Below, piece after piece: positions 34,207 through 41,629 of a stretch of 64,000 nucleotides of DNA; position 1 is the first letter of the stretch; the number at the start of each line of letters is the position of its first letter. The notes beneath the pieces are model-generated. The model was not told where the DNA came from, did not search any database, and worked only from the letters and a program-made list of their open reading frames with translations. The stretch comes from Bin87 sp034423575 (GTDB lineage Bacteria > Chloroflexota > Dehalococcoidia > Lucifugimonadales > UBA3495): positions 1 to 64,000 of the forward strand of contig DAOUIF010000053.1 in assembly GCA_034423575.1 (NCBI GenBank), read 5' to 3'. The position numbers and the translations under genes are program-made.

Positions 34207-34838
34207 GATTCCCTGTACAACCCATGCTCGGCTATGTATTTCGCCACCGCGCCCGGGATCTGGTAGCGGGTCGACTGGCCGGCCGCCAGCACGCGCCGCA
34301 ACTCCGACGCGCTGAAATCGACCCGCGGCCCGGCCACGGATACCACCGCCCCGGCGTCCAGCGCGTCCGAGAAATTCTCCCGCAGCACGGCTATCCCCTC
34401 CTCGGGCCCGCCCGGCCGCTCGATCACCGCGAGGCGACACAGCTCCAGGATGGCATCCGGTTCCTTCCACCTGTGGAACTGGTCCAGGACGTCCGAGCCC
34501 ACGATCAAGTACAGTTCCGTGTCGCGCGGATACCCGCACCGCAACTGCCGCAGCGTATCCACCGTGTAGGTGGCCCCGGTACGCCTGATCTCGCAATCGG
34601 AGACGCAGAAGCCGGGGTTGTCTGCCACCGCCAGCTGCACCATCATCAGGCGATGATGCGACGGCGTGACGCGCTGTCCCGACTTGAGCCACGGCTCGCC
34701 GGCGGGAAGGAACATCACCGTTTCCAGGTCCAGCGCCACCCGCGCCGTCTCGGCGATGAGCAGATGGCCCAGGTGCGGCGGATCGAAGGTGCCGCCCAGG
34801 ATGCCGATGCGACGTCGGTCGGGTTCTCCCGCGGGCAT
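34173..34838 (-). CDS. nadD: Nicotinate-nucleotide adenylyltransferase
   Basis: The 221-residue enzyme makes nicotinate adenine dinucleotide from NaMN and ATP. The HxGH motif is in GTFDPPHLGH, and the second motif is FSASELRR (usual ISSTxIR). The start ATG shares one base with the obg stop (TGATG), so translation is coupled to obg. A longer frame reaching 34943 overlaps obg and is not preferred. The last residues, ESSEAGFSGLAD, are encoded by a family A repeat arm, so the native tail was probably replaced. Confidence 0.92.
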   Translation of the reverse strand: MPAGEPDRRRIGILGGTFDPPHLGHLLIAETARVALDLETVMFLPAGEPWLKSGQRVTPSHHRLMMVQLAVADNPGFCVSDCEIRRTGATYTVDTLRQLRCGYPRDTELYLIVGSDVLDQFHRWKEPDAILELCRLAVIERPGGPEEGIAVLRENFSDALDAGAVVSVAGPRVDFSASELRRVLAAGQSTRYQIPGAVAKYIAEHGLYRESSEAGFSGLAD

Positions 34839-36145
34839 CAGAACCACTCCAGCTCGGCGTCGCCGATGCGAATGGTGTCGCCGGCCTGGATGCCCGCCTC
34901 CTGCAGCCGCTGCGCGATGCCCAGGCGGCTCATCTCCCGCCACAGTTGCAGCATCACCCGGTAGTCCCGCATGTCCGCCCGCCCAGTGAGCCGCTCCAGT
35001 CGTTCCGACTCCACCACGTAGACGTCACCGTCCAAGTAGAAGCCCAACGGCGGTCGCTCGCGAGGTGTCCTGGCGACCGGAAGCTCACCTTCCCATTCCG
35101 ACGCGTCGGTGCCATCGCTGGGAGCCTCGGCCAGGATGCGGACCAGATTGCCGAGCAACCCATCCACCCCGGCGCCCGAAACCGACGATACGAAGTGGAT
35201 GGGTGTCTCTTCATCCGCGCCGGCGAAGCCATCGTCAATCGACATGGCACGGCGGAGTTCTTCCTCGATAACATCCCGCAGTTCGTAGGTTTCCGTGGTG
35301 TCCAGCTTGCTCACCGCAACCACCTGGGGCTTGGCGGCCAGCATGGGGCTGAACTCGCGCAGTTCGCGATTGAGCATCAGGAAGTCGCCGGCCGGATCGT
35401 CCGACAGCCCGTCAATCAGGTGAACGTAGGCCCGGGCTCGTTCCGCGTGTCGCAGGAACTGGTGCCCCAGGCCGATGCCGCGGTGCGCGCCCTCCAGCAG
35501 GCCGGGGATCTCCATCATCACGAAGTCCTGCCTGCCGTGGGTGACGACGCCCAGCACCGGCTCCACGGTGGTGAAGGGGTAATCGGCAACCTTGGGCTTG
35601 GCGGCGGAGCAACGGGAGATCAGCGTCGATTTCCCGGCGTTGGGCTTGGCCAGGAGGGCAATATCGGCAAGCAGCTTGAGCTCCAGCCAGAGCACAGCGT
35701 ATTCGCCCTTGTCGCCCGATTCCGACAGCATGGGTTCCTGGTTCGTCGACGAAACGAACCGGGCGTTGCCCCAGCCCCCCTTGCCGCCCTGGGCCACCAT
35801 CACCGGCTCTTCGGAGGTAATATCCGCCAGGAAGTCCTTGCTGCCGTCCCGGTGCATGCGCCAGATCACGGTGCCCATGGGCACGCGTATCTCGGTGTTC
35901 TTTCCGTTGGCGCCGCGCTGGTTCTTGCCCTTGCCGTGGGTTCCACGCTGCAGGTAGAAGGTGCTGTTGTACTTCAAGTGCAGCAGCGTGTTGATCGACG
36001 AATCGCCAACGATGTATGCGCTGCCGCCATCGCCACCATCACCGCCATCGGGTCCGCCGCGAGGCTGGTACTTGAGCCGCAGGAAGCTGATGCACCCGTC
36101 CCCACCGTTGCCGGCTTTGACGTTAATTCTAACTGTGTCAATCAT
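34838..36145 (-). CDS. obg: Obg/CgtA-family GTPase with altered G motifs
   Basis: The 435-residue protein has the glycine-rich Obg domain (1-155), a GTPase domain (158-340) and the OCT domain (360-435). Obg proteins bind the large ribosomal subunit and link GTP level to growth. Several nucleotide motifs differ from the usual: G1 is AKPNAGKS (166-173; first Gly replaced by Ala), G3 is EIPG (Asp replaced by Glu212), G4 is SKLD (279-282; NKxD Asn replaced by Ser), and G5 is SSVSG. The Lys and Ser of the P-loop remain. It could have weak or changed nucleotide specificity. An AT-rich 7-bp dyad sits just before the ATG, where a ribosome site should be. Confidence 0.9.
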   Translation of the reverse strand: MIDTVRINVKAGNGGDGCISFLRLKYQPRGGPDGGDGGDGGSAYIVGDSSINTLLHLKYNSTFYLQRGTHGKGKNQRGANGKNTEIRVPMGTVIWRMHRDGSKDFLADITSEEPVMVAQGGKGGWGNARFVSSTNQEPMLSESGDKGEYAVLWLELKLLADIALLAKPNAGKSTLISRCSAAKPKVADYPFTTVEPVLGVVTHGRQDFVMMEIPGLLEGAHRGIGLGHQFLRHAERARAYVHLIDGLSDDPAGDFLMLNRELREFSPMLAAKPQVVAVSKLDTTETYELRDVIEEELRRAMSIDDGFAGADEETPIHFVSSVSGAGVDGLLGNLVRILAEAPSDGTDASEWEGELPVARTPRERPPLGFYLDGDVYVVESERLERLTGRADMRDYRVMLQLWREMSRLGIAQRLQEAGIQAGDTIRIGDAELEWF

Positions 36146-36390
36146 AGAGTTTTAAACTCTCTATGGATAGTAACAGCCGTGATAAGCCGGTTCATATCGT
36201 CGATAACCTGGAATGCCGAACTCGGTTCGACTGTTCATAAACCGGCATATACCATGGAAAAGGTGTTGGAAAAACCCGCGCGACCGGGTGATCCGGGTTG
36301 ATATGGTGGCATTGTCGGGATGAGGGTAAGTAGGCATCAACAAGGCACAGGTGGTTATTGCTGGAATATGCACGTTGCTTGAGGGTCTAA

Positions 36391-36807
36391 TCAACGATTT
36401 GTGAACGTATTATCAACGATCTCCAAGTAGTCGGCCAAGGTGACAATGCGAGTGCGGCGGAAGTTGCCGAGGGCCAGCATCTGCCGGTCGCCGGTCACGA
36501 TCAGGTCTGAATCGGCTGCAACGGCGCACTCCAGGATCCTGTTGTCAGGCTCGTCTGCAAGAACCGACAAGGTTTCCGCGGGTGTTACGAAGTGGCCGAA
36601 TTGCCGGATGAAAGCCCGTATTTCTTCCAGTTCGGATTCCGTTCTGCCGAATTTGTCGGCGAGTACCCGCAATAGCTCCTTGACGATGGGAGAGGAAATG
36701 AACATCAGGTCACGTTCGGACCTGATGTTCAGGAGAACTTGGGCGGCGCGTCCGTTGGGGAATTCAAATGCAGATACCAATATGTTGGTATCGAAAGTGA
36801 CTTTCAT
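36391..36807 (-). CDS. PIN-domain toxin
   Basis: The 138-residue protein is of the PIN group often called putative toxin-antitoxin toxin. The acids are Asp6 in FDTNILVSAF, a Glu in PIVKELLRVL, the Glu in ADEPDNRILECAV, and the Asp in LIVTGDRQML. It overlaps the end of the upstream antitoxin by 4 bases. It should be an RNase. Confidence 0.88.
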   Translation of the reverse strand: MKVTFDTNILVSAFEFPNGRAAQVLLNIRSERDLMFISSPIVKELLRVLADKFGRTESELEEIRAFIRQFGHFVTPAETLSVLADEPDNRILECAVAADSDLIVTGDRQMLALGNFRRTRIVTLADYLEIVDNTFTNR

Positions 36808-37049
36808 GATTCCAAGTATCTGAATATGTCCTCTTCACTGAATAGCCCAAGTTTCATCATACGCAGGTGCCAGCCTTCGTGAATCCTAGCTAGCTGCGCG
36901 TCAAAATCAGCCTTGCGGGCATCTCGCAGGGCATTGGCAATGAAATCATCCAGGGTCTTGCCATCCCGCTCCGCCATCCTCTCAACGGCGTCAGCCAGAT
37001 CAACCGGCAAGGAGATAGCAATGGTCTTTGCCGTATTGGTGGTAGTCAT
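36804..37049 (-). CDS. Ribbon-helix-helix antitoxin
   Basis: The 81-residue protein starts with the pattern of CopG/RHH repressors (IAISLPVDLADAVERMAER, then GKTLDDFIANALRD). The C-terminal part, about 40 residues, should bind the PIN toxin. It is the first gene of the pair, with its own promoter just upstream. Confidence 0.85.
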   Translation of the reverse strand: MTTTNTAKTIAISLPVDLADAVERMAERDGKTLDDFIANALRDARKADFDAQLARIHEGWHLRMMKLGLFSEEDIFRYLES

Positions 37050-37085
37050 GCTGATGCCCCCGTGGCCCTCAATACCTGCGACTCC

Positions 37086-37114
37086 AATATAACTGTGGGT
37101 TCACAAGGCGGCAA
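37086..37114 (-). promoter_or_regulatory. Promoter of the RHH/PIN toxin-antitoxin operon
   Basis: On the minus strand TTGCCG (37114-37109) and TATATT (37091-37086) are 17 nt apart. The same -35 variant with 17-nt spacing is seen before the acyl-CoA dehydrogenase gene at 41562. Confidence 0.5.
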
Positions 37115-37130
37115 GAGAGGTCTACTGCTC

Positions 37131-37262
37131 ACGCATACCCGGCTTGGCATTGCGATGAGCGTAGCGACGCGGTGATCTTGTCGGTGAAAGAGAAGCCGCT
37201 ACCCCTACCAGATTGCTACGCTGCACTCGCGATGACCGTGCGACCGAAACCAGGTACCCGTG
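37131..37262. repeat. Repeat family B, full element
   Basis: ACGCATACCCGG and AGGTACCCGTG are the outer ends, with GGCATTGCGATGAGCG and CACTCGCGATGACCG inside. TCTACTG occurs at 37121-37127 and 37267-37273 on either side, the second copy spanning the stop codon of the deacetylase gene. Confidence 0.8.
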
Positions 37263-37268
37263 AGGTGT

Positions 37269-38141
37269 CTACTGGTGCCCCACCTGCCCGTTGTACCAGT
37301 CCAGGATGCCGCTGCCCGTCCAGAAGGACACGCCCTCCAGCTGGGTGACGTAATCCACCAGCCGGTGGAAATGCCCGATGCGGTGGGCCGCGCCGGTGAT
37401 GTACGGGTGCATGGAAATGGCCATGACCCTTGCGTTGTCCTCGCCCTCGGCCAGCATGATCTCCAGGGAGTCCTTGGCCCGGCGGAACAACTCGGGCGCC
37501 GAGTGGTGCTGCACCAGGTAGATGGGGATATCGTTCAGCTCGACGGTGTAGGGCAGCGCCACCAGGCGGCCGGAGTTGACCTTCATCTCGTAGGGCTGGT
37601 CGTCATTGACCCAGTCAGCCACGTACTCGATGCCCTCCTCGGCCAGGATGTCGGGCGTGTGGTGGGTCTCGGCCAGGCCGGGGCCCATCCAGCCCCGGGG
37701 CGCCTTGCCGCTGAACTCCCGGATCACCTCGATGGTCTTGCGGATGGTGGCGCGCTCGTCGGGCTCCCGGTGCAGCACCTGCTGGATGTAGCCGTGGCCC
37801 AGCAGCTCCCAGTCTAGGTCTAGGCAGGACCGGACCATCTCGGGGTAGGCCTCGCAGACCGCGGCGTTCAGGCTGATGGTGCAGGGCAGGTTGTGCGCTG
37901 CCAGCGCCCGCTGCATCCGCCAGAAGCCCACGCGCATCCCGTAGTCGTACCAGGAGTAGTTGGGGATGTCGGGCGACACGGCCGCCCCCTGGGGCGAGGG
38001 CAGCACCGTGCGCGCCATGGGCTGGTCGATGTCCCACTCCTCGACGTTGATGATGAACCAGACCGCAACCTTCGCCCCGTCGGGCAGGGTCAACCGGGGA
38101 CGGTCAAAGATGGGCGAGAACTCGGCGCGGGGGTTGGGCAT
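37269..38141 (-). CDS. Polysaccharide deacetylase / PuuE-type allantoinase-like protein
   Basis: The 290-residue protein has the NodB-like fold. It shares blocks with PuuE-type cofactor-independent allantoinases: VWFIINVEEWD, MRVGFWRMQRALAAHNL, LNAAVCEAYPEM, LGHGYIQQ, and ISMHPYITG, with metal-type His residues. The substrate may be a ureide or an N-acyl sugar. It is a single gene on the minus strand, and a repeat element abuts its stop codon. Confidence 0.82.
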   Translation of the reverse strand: MPNPRAEFSPIFDRPRLTLPDGAKVAVWFIINVEEWDIDQPMARTVLPSPQGAAVSPDIPNYSWYDYGMRVGFWRMQRALAAHNLPCTISLNAAVCEAYPEMVRSCLDLDWELLGHGYIQQVLHREPDERATIRKTIEVIREFSGKAPRGWMGPGLAETHHTPDILAEEGIEYVADWVNDDQPYEMKVNSGRLVALPYTVELNDIPIYLVQHHSAPELFRRAKDSLEIMLAEGEDNARVMAISMHPYITGAAHRIGHFHRLVDYVTQLEGVSFWTGSGILDWYNGQVGHQ

Positions 38142-38189
38142 GGGACGGGCCTCCGGGGATATGCGGCGGTTTGGGTACTCGGTCGGGCG

Positions 38190-38792
38190 TTACAGGGTGC
38201 GGAGGTAGGTCAGCAGTTGGTTGGCGTGGGAACAGGCGGCGGCGACACGCTCTGGGTTAGTCTCGGCGAGAAGCTTGAACGAAACATCGCCCTTTCCATA
38301 TCGGCCGTTGGTGGCGCGCCTCAGGGCAGCGATTACCGTATCCTTGGGCACGGATTCCAAATCCGGCCACTCGCTGAGCGGATTTTCGTTGAAATCTTGC
38401 TTGAAGACAGTTCGTAGCGCATCCCGGTCCGCCAAGAACCATGTTTCCATAAATTGAACCATGAGAAACGCGCTGTTATCTTGTGCATCAGGCGGTCTTT
38501 GCCAGTTGTCCCGGTCGGCTAAGTGTTGCCATACGGAAAGTCCCTCTTTCACAGGTCCTTCGCTGTCCACCAGAAGCAGCAACATCTCGAAACCCTTCTT
38601 GCGGGGGTTCTGACGAGATAGAGCGTCTTTGAACTTGTCAAAAGTTTCATCCCGGTTTGTCCCCCTCACTACCCCAGGCATACGGCGGGTCAAGCCGGCT
38701 GCTGCAAAGAATTTTTGCCACGACTGCTTGAATATCGCATCAGAGGTTTCTCCAGGGCTGCCACCTTCAATGAAGATCTTGGCCTTCACCAT
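38190..38792 (-). CDS. DUF4276 Toprim-like protein, partner of the upstream ATPase
   Basis: The 200-residue protein belongs to DUF4276, whose fold is considered Toprim-like. Likely site residues are Glu9 in IFIEGG and Asp76/Glu78 in LLLLVDSEG. The family block MVQFMETWFLADRDAL is clear. Its start overlaps the ATPase gene by 7 bases, so the two proteins are made together. The pairing of an ABC-type ATPase with a Toprim-type nuclease resembles the logic of the PARIS (AriA/AriB) and OLD-type defence systems, although the family is different. Confidence 0.85.
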   Translation of the reverse strand: MVKAKIFIEGGSPGETSDAIFKQSWQKFFAAAGLTRRMPGVVRGTNRDETFDKFKDALSRQNPRKKGFEMLLLLVDSEGPVKEGLSVWQHLADRDNWQRPPDAQDNSAFLMVQFMETWFLADRDALRTVFKQDFNENPLSEWPDLESVPKDTVIAALRRATNGRYGKGDVSFKLLAETNPERVAAACSHANQLLTYLRTL

Positions 38793-40009
38793 CGGTTGCC
38801 TCCCAAATCACCCGCGCTCCAAAGGTTGCCGAGGCTGTACTTTTCTAACCATTTCTTCAAAGGACCGGGTTCCAACCGCTCCAATATGGATTCGCCATCG
38901 TACTTTTCGCACACTACCACGCTTGATGGGTAATCGCTTAGCGCGTCCACGAGCACCCGGGAGTGTGTGGTGACCACCAGTTGCGTCCGCTCCGATGCTT
39001 TGACCAGCATCTCTCCGATGCCCAGCACCACATCCGGGTGCATACCCAATTCGGGTTCCTCAATAACCACCAGCGGAGGCGGCACCGGGTCCAGCAGGAT
39101 GGCGGTCAGGGCCATGTAACGCAATGTTCCATCGGACAGTCGAGATGCCGGGATGTATCGCTCACCCGCGCCCCGCTCGACGACGAAAAGGTCCGCCCGT
39201 CCACCGCCAACTTCAACTTGGAAATCTTCGATCCCGTCGTAAATCTGTCTCAACGACTTGACGAATGCCTGCCGGCTGTCACCGCGCAGCTTGGAGAGCA
39301 GCAACGCCAGATTCTCTCCGCGTTCCGTCAGGAAGGTACTTGGTTCATCAGCCCGGGGCGGTTGGCGTAACCTTGCTTCCGGCCCGAACTCCCAATTCCG
39401 AAATAGACGGAACTTGCGATATTGTTGCTGTAGCCACGCTAGTTCCGGATACAAGTCCGGGTCTTCCCTTTGTGAAAGGATGGATGCGTCACGATGAACC
39501 GCACCGCGGTCAAGGGTCCGCATCCTACGCTGACCGCTGGGTCCTCCAACCAATCCGCTTATTTCTACCTTATCGTCTGTGGAAACGTAATAGGATTGAT
39601 GCTGGTAGGGGTTAGTATGTTCGACTCGAATACTTTCGTACCCGATTTCGAACCGTTGTCCCTGCTGAACCATGAACAGCGTGTGACGCAAGGGAGCAGT
39701 GCCACTCGGATAGTAGACCACCGCCTCGACGCGTGCAATGTCACGTGCGCCATCGCCTTTCCAGAGCCATTCCGAAATACCACCCATGCGGCGCACCGGT
39801 GCCGAAAGGTCGTGAGGCGTGGCTTGCAGCAACGCCAATGCCTCGATGAAGTTGGACTTGCCGGAGCCGTTGGGCCCGATGAGGACATTCAGCCTCTCCA
39901 TGGGGAGGTCGACGCCCTGTGGTCCGAAAGACAACATACCGCTGATCTGCAAGTGCTGGATCAGCGGTTGGGCGCGAACGATTTCAACGGTAATGCTTAC
40001 CGTGGACAT
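38786..40009 (-). CDS. AAA/ABC-type ATPase (OLD/RecF-like) paired with DUF4276
   Basis: The 407-residue protein has Walker A GPNGSGKS (45-52), an ABC-type signature in LSDGTLRYMAL, Walker B in PPLVVIEEPELGMHPDVV, and a switch His in VVTTHSRVLVD. The insert between is only about 230 residues, too short for a long SMC-type coiled coil. It probably senses or loads DNA, a phage product or a complex and controls the DUF4276 protein. It is the first gene of a two-gene operon. Confidence 0.9.
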   Translation of the reverse strand: MSTVSITVEIVRAQPLIQHLQISGMLSFGPQGVDLPMERLNVLIGPNGSGKSNFIEALALLQATPHDLSAPVRRMGGISEWLWKGDGARDIARVEAVVYYPSGTAPLRHTLFMVQQGQRFEIGYESIRVEHTNPYQHQSYYVSTDDKVEISGLVGGPSGQRRMRTLDRGAVHRDASILSQREDPDLYPELAWLQQQYRKFRLFRNWEFGPEARLRQPPRADEPSTFLTERGENLALLLSKLRGDSRQAFVKSLRQIYDGIEDFQVEVGGGRADLFVVERGAGERYIPASRLSDGTLRYMALTAILLDPVPPPLVVIEEPELGMHPDVVLGIGEMLVKASERTQLVVTTHSRVLVDALSDYPSSVVVCEKYDGESILERLEPGPLKKWLEKYSLGNLWSAGDLGGNRW

Positions 40010-40049
40010 TGCAACGTCTCAAGGCAAACTAGGTTGGAGGGCCGGCCTG

Positions 40050-40469
40050 TTACAGCCCCAGCGCCTGCGCTCCCAGGCGGGCCAGGTCCTCGTCCTCTTG
40101 GGCGGACAGGCCGCTGACGCCGATGGCGCCCAGCACCAGGTCGGTCTCGGGGTCGCGGACCACCACGGCGCCCTGCACGGCAACCAGCTGCGGGTCGCCG
40201 AAGTCGGCGATGTTCCGCCCCTCGTTCTTGAGGCGCTCGGCGTAGGCGTTGGAGTCGGAGCCGGACATGGCGGAGGTGTAGGCCTTGCTCATGGCCATGC
40301 GCTGGGGCAGGGCGCGGCAGTTGTCCATGCGGGCGTAGCTGAGCAGCTTGGCGTCGGCGTCAACGATGGCGATGGCCAGGGGGCGGTCGGGTTCCTGCTC
40401 CGCCTTGTCCAGCATGGCGTTCATGGCAGAGCGGACTTGGCTGAGGCTCAGGGTGGGTCGGTTGTACAT
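40050..40469 (-). CDS. GlcG/HbpS-family heme-binding-like protein
   Basis: The 139-residue protein starts at ATG 40469 with GGAGG upstream. It has the Haem_degrading/GlcG fold, with AIAIVDADAKLLSYARMDNC, KAYTSA and QGAVVVRDPETDLVLGAIGV near the end. Relatives bind heme or cobalamin, or act as accessory proteins in diol and glycolate use. It sits between the ATPase and Abi_2 genes, but a link to defence is not shown. Confidence 0.85.
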   Translation of the reverse strand: MYNRPTLSLSQVRSAMNAMLDKAEQEPDRPLAIAIVDADAKLLSYARMDNCRALPQRMAMSKAYTSAMSGSDSNAYAERLKNEGRNIADFGDPQLVAVQGAVVVRDPETDLVLGAIGVSGLSAQEDEDLARLGAQALGL

Positions 40470-40583
40470 GGGAAGCCTCCGTAGAATGCGACGGTAGGAA
40501 GAATCGATCAACGCCGGCATTCTACACGGGGGCTGCGGAGGGCGGCAACGAAGCGCGCGGACTATCCAGCAGGTGTTGCCGGA

Positions 40584-41432
40584 TCATCCTTGCCAGAAGT
40601 CCATTTCCTCCCAATTTGCAGGGAAGCCCATACGGTCCTTGGAAATGTCTGGGTATGAGACCATCAAGTCCGCAAGTTGCGACTTCCAGAAGCTCTGTGG
40701 GTTGATGATGCCGGTGAGATAAACGATTATCACCAGGCGGTTGTAAAGCTGGTCTGCTGCTGCCGGGTTTCCATACGTCGCCAGGACTTTTGGCAATTTA
40801 AGCCCCGGGGATAAATTGCGATTCCACAGACGGCCGTGGTGAGCGCAGATATTACGCAGGTGCGACAAGTTGCGAATAGCTGAAGACAACACTCTTTGGT
40901 TGAACCCATAATGTATTGCAATTTCGTTGCGCATGCGGCGGGCTGATACCGAATCATACCATTTGGATAATTGGCCAAATGACATCGCTTCAGTTGCTTC
41001 CCAAATGGTAGCAACGTTCCAGTCCGGGCTTCCGCGCTCGGCAACTCGGTGGTAGCTTCGCTCAAGTTCGATCAGGTTTTCCTGGTGTTTCTCCAGGGCG
41101 AACAGAGTCGGGTTCAGGTGAGCCCTGTCGCCGCCGGCATGAGCGAGCCGGTTGGCCCATAGCGTGCGGGCTGAAATTTCGATTTGGCCGAGGGCTTCAA
41201 CGAGGGTTGACCGCAGATACCCGTCAAAAACGTAGTGTTGTATGACGTCGCTGAACCTGACGTTCTCCCGGAAAACCGGACCACTGTCATTGGCGGATTG
41301 GACCTGGAAAGGCTGCCAGTAGCTGCTCAACCGATGGTAACCGATATGGCGCAGACTATGGACTGCTTGCTCCCAGTCCGTTATCGCCATGCCCATACTG
41401 GCAAGATGATTCAGCTGGCCACAGGTCGACAT
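40584..41432 (-). CDS. Abi_2 (AbiD/AbiF-type) abortive infection protein with HEPN motif
   Basis: The 282-residue protein is from the Abi_2 family (start ATG 41432). Family marks are AVHSLRHIGYHRLSSYWQPF, then VFDGYLRSTLVEALGQIEIS. The HEPN RNase-type Rx4H motif is RNICAHHGRLWN, with Arg193 and His198/His199. Such proteins stop phage growth by damaging cell RNA. The gene is slightly AT-rich compared with its neighbours, consistent with transfer. Confidence 0.85.
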   Translation of the reverse strand: MSTCGQLNHLASMGMAITDWEQAVHSLRHIGYHRLSSYWQPFQVQSANDSGPVFRENVRFSDVIQHYVFDGYLRSTLVEALGQIEISARTLWANRLAHAGGDRAHLNPTLFALEKHQENLIELERSYHRVAERGSPDWNVATIWEATEAMSFGQLSKWYDSVSARRMRNEIAIHYGFNQRVLSSAIRNLSHLRNICAHHGRLWNRNLSPGLKLPKVLATYGNPAAADQLYNRLVIIVYLTGIINPQSFWKSQLADLMVSYPDISKDRMGFPANWEEMDFWQG

Positions 41433-41561
41433 TGACGTTTGACCTGGGGCGTTAAAAAATGCCCCCCCCTGGTGCGCCGTTCCGATGAGAGGCGTGGGGG
41501 GTTCTGGTAAAGCCATTCTAGCCGGCGTGAGCGCGGTTGTCAAAACTTGTCCAGGCCCGGT

Positions 41562-41590
41562 TTGCCGCCCCATACCCGGTAGGCTATACT
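41562..41590 (+). promoter_or_regulatory. Promoter of the acyl-CoA dehydrogenase gene
   Basis: TTGCCG (41562-41567) and TATACT (41585-41590) are spaced by 17 nt. The gene starts 39 nt after the -10 with GGAGG before its ATG. Confidence 0.55.
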
Positions 41591-41629
41591 TCCCGCGATT
41601 TTCCCAACACCGCCCCGGAGGGCCTACTT

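Noticed and set aside
34839..34943. N-terminal extension of NadD
   Set aside because: It overlaps the end of obg in another frame and reads as Arg/His-rich sequence; the TGATG junction marks the true start.
17965..37262. Family B palindromes as a CRISPR array
   Set aside because: The copies are dispersed over kilobases between genes, are long inverted repeats, and are not regularly spaced.
41446..41468. GGGGC and GCCCC around an A-run before the acyl-CoA dehydrogenase gene as a terminator
   Set aside because: The A/T run sits in the loop and not after the stem, and it lies upstream of two diverging genes.
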